Below are positions 59,560 through 64,000 of a stretch of 64,000 nt of DNA, in pieces. Positions within the stretch are counted from its first letter, which is position 1; every line of letters starts with the position of its first letter. Below the pieces are notes generated by a model. The model was not told where the DNA came from. It did no database searches and saw nothing but the letters and a program-made list of their open reading frames with translations. The translations under genes and the position numbers were made by a program. The stretch comes from Bryobacteraceae bacterium. Lineage in GTDB: Bacteria > Acidobacteriota > Terriglobia > Bryobacterales > Bryobacteraceae. The stretch spans positions 248,001 through 312,000 of the forward strand of contig JAWKHH010000003.1 of NCBI GenBank assembly GCA_041394945.1. Direction: 5' to 3'.

Positions 59560-60903
59560 ATGAACCGCAGACTCGCACTTCGCACGCTTTCCGGCGGCGG
59601 TGGTCTCGCAGCCATGGCCGCCGCACCGGAACCGCTCGCCGCCGCCCAGCAGGCTGCCCGGCGAGGCCTGCCGCCGTTGAAGATCACCGGCGTGAAAGTG
59701 TTTCTCACGCAGCCCGCCGGAGACCACCTGGTGATCGTGAAGGTGCTCACCAGCGAACCAGGGCTCTACGGAGTCGGCTGCGCCACGCATCGCGAACGGC
59801 CCTACGCCGTGGCGGCGGCCATCGAGAAGCACCTCGCTGAGTTTCTAGTGGGGAGAAACTGCGACGAAATCGAAGACATCTGGCAATCGGCCTATGTGTC
59901 GTCGTACTTCCGCAGCGGCGTCACCCTTAACAACTCGCTCAGCGGAGTGGACGGCGCGCTGTGGGACATCCTCGGGAAACGTCTCGGCGCACCCGTCTAT
60001 CAACTGCTCGGCGGAAAGGTGCGGGCCGCGGCGCCGCTCTACGCCCACGCGAGCGGCAAAACGTTTCAGGAAGTCGAAGACGGCGTACGGCGGTGGATGG
60101 AACAAGGCTACCGGCACGTGCGGGTCCAGGTGGCGACGCCCGGATTTTCGGGCTATGGCGTTTCCGGCGCGTCCACCTCGGACACCGTCCGCGGCATGCG
60201 TCCGGAAGGTGCGGCTGATTCGCCCGTCTACGAGCCGACGCCCTACGTCAACAACATCATCAAGGCGTTCGACTATCTCCGGACGAAACTCGGCTTCGAC
60301 GTGGAACTGCTGCACGACGTTCACGAGCGCGTCTTCCCGGCGCAGGCGATGCTGCTCGCGAAGGCGCTCGAACCCTATCGGCTGTTCTTCCTTGAAGATC
60401 CGTTCGCTCCGGAAGACGTTGGCTGGTTCCGCATCCTGCGCCAGCAGACGGCGACGCCGCTCGCCATGGGCGAACTGTTCGTGAACCGGCAGGAATGGCT
60501 CCCGCTGGTGGCCGAGCGCCTCATCGATTTCATCCGCATTCACATCTCCGCCGTGGGCGGACTCAACATGGCGCGCAAGGTTGCCGCCTGCTGCGAGTTC
60601 TTCAACGTCCGGACGGCTTGGCACGGTCCTGGAAACGTCTCGCCGGTCGGCCACGCAGTGAACCTGCACCTCGATCTGGCCACGTACAACTTCGGCATCC
60701 AGGAGCAGAACTTCTTCCCGGATGTGGTGCGCGAGGTCTTCCCGGGCGCGCCCGAGATCCGCGGCGGCTACATGTACTCGAACGGCAAGCCCGGGCTCGG
60801 GATCGATCTCGACGAGAAGCTGGCGGCAAAATATCCATTCAAAACGCCGGGCGGCAGCCGTGGTAACGACCGCCGGCTGGACGGATCCGTCGTACGGCCC
60901 TGA
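59560..60903 (+). CDS. Exported enolase-superfamily dehydratase (ManD/RspA-like)
   Basis: A 447-aa enolase-superfamily protein related to D-mannonate dehydratase and RspA. It starts with a twin-arginine-like leader (RRLALRTLSGGGGLAAMAAA), unusual for this normally cytoplasmic family. Metal and active-site residues appear in ELLHDVHERVFPAQA, FFLEDPFAPEDV, AMGELFVNRQEW and RTAWHGPGNVSPVGHA. It has not been shown which acid sugar it dehydrates. It lies 48 bp after the TPR lipoprotein. Confidence 0.82.
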   Translation: MNRRLALRTLSGGGGLAAMAAAPEPLAAAQQAARRGLPPLKITGVKVFLTQPAGDHLVIVKVLTSEPGLYGVGCATHRERPYAVAAAIEKHLAEFLVGRNCDEIEDIWQSAYVSSYFRSGVTLNNSLSGVDGALWDILGKRLGAPVYQLLGGKVRAAAPLYAHASGKTFQEVEDGVRRWMEQGYRHVRVQVATPGFSGYGVSGASTSDTVRGMRPEGAADSPVYEPTPYVNNIIKAFDYLRTKLGFDVELLHDVHERVFPAQAMLLAKALEPYRLFFLEDPFAPEDVGWFRILRQQTATPLAMGELFVNRQEWLPLVAERLIDFIRIHISAVGGLNMARKVAACCEFFNVRTAWHGPGNVSPVGHAVNLHLDLATYNFGIQEQNFFPDVVREVFPGAPEIRGGYMYSNGKPGLGIDLDEKLAAKYPFKTPGGSRGNDRRLDGSVVRP

Positions 60904-60968
60904 ACCCTCGGCGAAACGGCCTGCCGCGACAAGGCCGCATGATAAACTCCCCAGTGGGAATCCGTTTC

Positions 60969-63299
60969 ATGAGAACGATCAAACGCGTGGCGGTGCTCGG
61001 AGCCGGCACCATGGGGAGTCGTATTGCCGCACATTTCGCCAACGCGGGGATTCCGGCGCTACTGCTCGACCTGCCAGGTCCGGCGCCGGACCGAAGCGCA
61101 CCGGCCCGCCGCGGCCTGGAAGCCGCCGCGAAACAAAAACCCGGGCCTTTCTTTAACGACGGCGCCCGAGCCCGCATTGAGACCGGCAACTTCGAGGATC
61201 ACCTCGGCGCGCTCTCGCGCTGCGACTGGGTGATCGAAGCCGTCACCGAAAACCTAGATATCAAGCGCGAGTTGTGGTCGAAGGTGGACGCGGTGGCGGC
61301 CGCCGGCGCAATCCTCTCCACCAACACCAGCGGCATCCCGCTCCACAAGATCGCCGAGGGTTTCCCGGCCGCTTTCCGGTCGCGCTTCCTCGGGACCCAC
61401 TTCTTCAATCCACCCCGCTACCTGCACCTCGTGGAAGTGATCCCCACCGCGCAGACCGATCCCGATCTCGTCGGGTTCGTTTCCCACTTCTGCGACGCAC
61501 GTCTGGGCAAGGGCGTGGTGCTGTGCAAGGACACGCCGAACTTCATCGCGAACCGGATCGGCAGCTTCTTCGGCGGGACGATCCATAAACTGGCGCTCGA
61601 GCAAGGGCTTTCGGTGGAAGAGGTGGACCTGCTGACCGGCGGGCTCATCGGCCTCCCCAACTCCGCCAGTTTCCGCCTGCTCGACATCGTCGGCATCGAC
61701 GTGTGGGCTTTCGTTGGCCGCAACCTCTCCGAACTCACGCCGCACGACCGTTGGCGCGACCGGTTTCTCCCGTCGCCATTCGTGGAGGAGATGATGCAGC
61801 GCAACTGGCTCGGCGAGAAGTCCGGCCAGGGGTTCTACCGGCGGGTCGGGTCGGGCGACAAGCGCGTGATCGAAGCCGTCGATCTGAAGACGTTCGAGTA
61901 TCACCCGGCGGCGCGCGTTTCGATGCCGGGCGTGGAACAGGTCCGCGCGCAGGACGATCTGGGAACGCGTTTACGGGCGCTCGTCGCCGACACGGGCAAG
62001 GCCGGCGGATTTCTATGGCCGCTGTTCCGGGACCTGCTGCTCTACAGCGCCGAACGGATTCCTGAGATCTCGGACCGCGTGGTGGAGATCGATCGCGCAA
62101 TGCGCTGGGGCTATGCAAACACGCTCGGGCCGTTCGAGATTTGGGACGCGCTCGGCTTCGAGGACACCTTTCGCCGCATGGAGCGCGAAGGCTGCGACAT
62201 TCCGCACGCCATCGTCGCGATGCGGCGCAACGGCGCGACGTCTTTCTACCAGCGCTCGGCGCCCGGCGCCCATCCGCGCACGGAGTATTTCGACCTTGGC
62301 CACCAAACGCACCTGGAACTGGAGTCGCGCCCCGGAATCCTCGTGCTCTCCGATTGCAAGCGGTCCGGCGGAGTCATCAAGACCAACGCCGGGGCTTCGC
62401 TCGTGGACTTGGGCGACGGCGTGGTGTGCCTCGAGTTCCACACCAAAATGAACACGCTCGGCGAGGACATCTTCGCGATGATGTACGCCGGTATCGCGGA
62501 GACGGCCGCCAACGGCCAAGCGATGGTAATCGCCAATCAGGGCGGCGATTTCAGCGCCGGCGCGAACCTGATGCTCGTGCTACTGGCCGCGCAGGAAGAG
62601 GAGTGGGACGATTTGTCGCTCGCCATCCAGCGCTTCCAGCAGGCCAACATGGCGATCAAGTACGCGCCGAAACCGGTGGTGGCGGCGCCGTTCGGGCGCA
62701 CCCTCGGCGGCGGCGCGGAAATCTCCCTCCATGCGGCTCGCGTGCAGGCCTCGGCGGAATTGTACATGGGGCTGGTCGAAGTGGGCGTCGGCGTGATCCC
62801 CGCCGGCGGAGGATGTAAGGAACTGGTGCTGCGCTGGCAGGACCCCAAGCGCGCGTTCGAGACGATCGGCTTCGCCAAAGTCTCTTCGAGCGCCGAAGAC
62901 GCCCGCGATATCGGCTTCCTGCGAGAATCCGACAATGTGTCGATGAACCAGGAGCGGCTCATCGCCGACGCGAAGTCGCTGGCGCTCTCCATGGTGTCGG
63001 AGTACGTGCCGGGCGCTCCGCGCGAAGACATCGCCGTGTCGGGCGACGCCGCCTATGCGGTCATGAAGATCGGCGCGTGGATGGCGCGCCAGGGAAGCTA
63101 CATTACCGATTACGATCTCGAGGTGGCCGGCAAGCTCGCCCACGTGCTGAGCGGCGGCCGTCTCACTGGCGAACAGACGGTGAGCGAGCAGTATCTCCTC
63201 GACCTCGAGCGCGAGGCGTTCCTGAGTCTTTGCGGCAATCCGAAAACCCAGCAGAGGATGCAGCACACGCTCAAGACCGGGAAGCCTTTGCGAAACTAG
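60969..63299 (+). CDS. fadN: 3-hydroxyacyl-CoA dehydrogenase/enoyl-CoA hydratase FadN
   Basis: Bifunctional beta-oxidation enzyme of 776 aa in the Bacillus FadN arrangement: the NAD-binding 3-hydroxyacyl-CoA dehydrogenase (VAVLGAGTMGSRIAAHFANA) first, its C-terminal dimer domain, then an enoyl-CoA hydratase/isomerase part (FHTKMNTLGEDIF, GGDFSAGANLMLVLLA, GRTLGGGAEISLHAAR). ATG 60969 starts at the family's usual MR.I.RVAVLG; ATG 60939 would add ten residues. It precedes fadA by 10 bp. Confidence 0.93.
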   Translation: MRTIKRVAVLGAGTMGSRIAAHFANAGIPALLLDLPGPAPDRSAPARRGLEAAAKQKPGPFFNDGARARIETGNFEDHLGALSRCDWVIEAVTENLDIKRELWSKVDAVAAAGAILSTNTSGIPLHKIAEGFPAAFRSRFLGTHFFNPPRYLHLVEVIPTAQTDPDLVGFVSHFCDARLGKGVVLCKDTPNFIANRIGSFFGGTIHKLALEQGLSVEEVDLLTGGLIGLPNSASFRLLDIVGIDVWAFVGRNLSELTPHDRWRDRFLPSPFVEEMMQRNWLGEKSGQGFYRRVGSGDKRVIEAVDLKTFEYHPAARVSMPGVEQVRAQDDLGTRLRALVADTGKAGGFLWPLFRDLLLYSAERIPEISDRVVEIDRAMRWGYANTLGPFEIWDALGFEDTFRRMEREGCDIPHAIVAMRRNGATSFYQRSAPGAHPRTEYFDLGHQTHLELESRPGILVLSDCKRSGGVIKTNAGASLVDLGDGVVCLEFHTKMNTLGEDIFAMMYAGIAETAANGQAMVIANQGGDFSAGANLMLVLLAAQEEEWDDLSLAIQRFQQANMAIKYAPKPVVAAPFGRTLGGGAEISLHAARVQASAELYMGLVEVGVGVIPAGGGCKELVLRWQDPKRAFETIGFAKVSSSAEDARDIGFLRESDNVSMNQERLIADAKSLALSMVSEYVPGAPREDIAVSGDAAYAVMKIGAWMARQGSYITDYDLEVAGKLAHVLSGGRLTGEQTVSEQYLLDLEREAFLSLCGNPKTQQRMQHTLKTGKPLRN

Positions 63300-63309
63300 G
63301 AGCGAAATC

Positions 63310-64000
63310 ATGCAGGAAGCCGTAATCGTCGACTGCCTCCGCACCGCGGTGGGCAAGGCGCCGCGAGGAACGCTCAAGAACACGCGTCCGGACGACCTGG
63401 CCGCCACAATCATCGGCGCGCTGCTCGACCGTTATCCGCAATCCCCGCGCGAGGAGATTGACGACGTCATCCTCGGCTGCGCCATGCCGGAGGCCGAGTC
63501 CGGCATGAACATGGCCCGCGTTGCGGCTCTGCGCGCCGGCATCCCCGATATCGTCCCGGCGATGACGATCAATCGTTTCTGCTCGTCGGGCCTGCAGGCG
63601 ATCGCGATGGCGGCCGAACGGATTCGCGCCGGAGCGGCGAACATCGTCGTCGCCGGCGGAGCCGAATCGATGAGCCTCATGCCGCGCGCCGGGCATAAGT
63701 TCGCGCCGAACCCGTGGCTGGTGGATCGCCACCCGGAGGTCTACATCAACATGGGCCTTACCGCGGAGAACGTAGCCGGGCGATACAAGGTGGGCCGCGA
63801 TCGCGCCGATGCCTTTGCGCTTCGCAGCCATCAGCGCGCGCTCGAAGCGCAGGTGGGCGGCAAGTTCGACGACGAGATCGTACCGGTGAAGATCGAGTCC
63901 ACCGCGCTCCGCGGGGGCAGGCCGGAAACGACGTCGGCCGAGTTTCGCGTGGACGAGGGCGTTCGCGCCGACACGTCGCCGGAGGCGCTGGCCAGGTTGA
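63310..64000 (+). CDS. fadA: Acetyl-CoA acyltransferase (thiolase), 3' end beyond window
   Basis: The first 230 residues of a degradative thiolase. Visible are DCLRTAVGKAPRGTLKN, the acyl-enzyme nucleophile cysteine in INRFCSSGLQAIAMA, and VVAGGAESMSLMP. It cleaves 3-ketoacyl-CoA in beta-oxidation. ATG 63310 follows AGGAG by seven bases and the gene sits 10 bp after fadN, so fadNA form an operon. The catalytic His and second Cys lie past the window end. Confidence 0.92.
   Translation, partial: MQEAVIVDCLRTAVGKAPRGTLKNTRPDDLAATIIGALLDRYPQSPREEIDDVILGCAMPEAESGMNMARVAALRAGIPDIVPAMTINRFCSSGLQAIAMAAERIRAGAANIVVAGGAESMSLMPRAGHKFAPNPWLVDRHPEVYINMGLTAENVAGRYKVGRDRADAFALRSHQRALEAQVGGKFDDEIVPVKIESTALRGGRPETTSAEFRVDEGVRADTSPEALARL

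Noticed and set aside
1..64000. CRISPR arrays, tRNA and rRNA genes, prophage
   Set aside because: No regularly spaced repeats, no cloverleaf or conserved rRNA sequence and no phage genes were recognised by eye; a tRNAscan or Rfam search could revise this.

Overview
The window is a GC-rich bacterial chromosome segment that reads as Acidobacteriota, most likely the Bryobacterales/Solibacter group. The reasons are lineage-typical families: long secreted proteins ending in a soil-associated TIGR03437-type module (34227-36236, and a relative at 25008-26063), a TPR protein with the N-terminal domain repeated in Solibacter genomes (37235-39175), VCBS/FG-GAP proteins, exported enolase-superfamily and sulfatase enzymes, and a Gram-negative division cluster headed by mraZ. 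This placement is inference; no rRNA or tRNA gene was found to confirm it.

Layout. 1-6.4 kb: an unrecognised exported protein, rlmB, a convergent LarA-family racemase, and a coupled set of small membrane peptide, N-acyl-D-amino-acid deacylase and class III aminotransferase. 6.4-21.9 kb: one 13-gene minus-strand division and cell wall (dcw) operon, mraZ-rsmH-ftsL-ftsI-murE-mraY-murD-ftsW-murG-murC-ftsQ-ftsA-ftsZ, with a near-consensus promoter just before mraZ; murF, murB and ddl are absent. 22.2-24.4 kb: a cupin of the manganese hydroxynitrile lyase type and an SDR oxidoreductase, divergent from a LysR regulator. 24.4-27.2 kb: a VCBS gene, a secreted protein, and a duplicated VCBS tail that lies in frame behind the secreted protein's TAG stop.

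27.3-36.2 kb: accessory genes (unknown membrane protein, universal stress protein, YbaK-like deacylase, dienelactone hydrolase, ankyrin/kelch protein, NAD(P)-binding protein, sulfatase, SBBP/TIGR03437 protein). 36.2-47.3 kb: a System I cytochrome c maturation locus (ccmF, ccmH, a CcmI-like zinc ribbon protein, an unknown membrane protein, ccmA, ccmB, then ccmC and ccmD) split by about 5 kb carrying a TPR regulator, a zinc phospholipase/nuclease-like secreted protein and a calcium-motif secreted protein.

47.3-53.4 kb: a two-gene operon joining a GAF-fused alpha-glucan phosphorylase to a PPi-type phosphoenolpyruvate carboxykinase. 53.6-56.2 kb: hsp20 behind a strong promoter, htpX, and an RlmI-type methyltransferase. 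56.2-64 kb: a tannase/feruloyl esterase, a TPR lipoprotein, an exported mannonate-dehydratase-like enolase, and fadN-fadA for beta-oxidation, the thiolase running off the window end.

The strongest signals beyond routine annotation are the hairpin that buries the ribosome site of the deacylase next to a 30-residue ORF, the VCBS duplication with only synonymous differences behind an in-frame TAG, the phosphorylase-PEPCK operon, and two uncharacterised genes locked by overlaps into the ccm operon. No CRISPR array, insertion sequence, prophage, tRNA or rRNA was seen.
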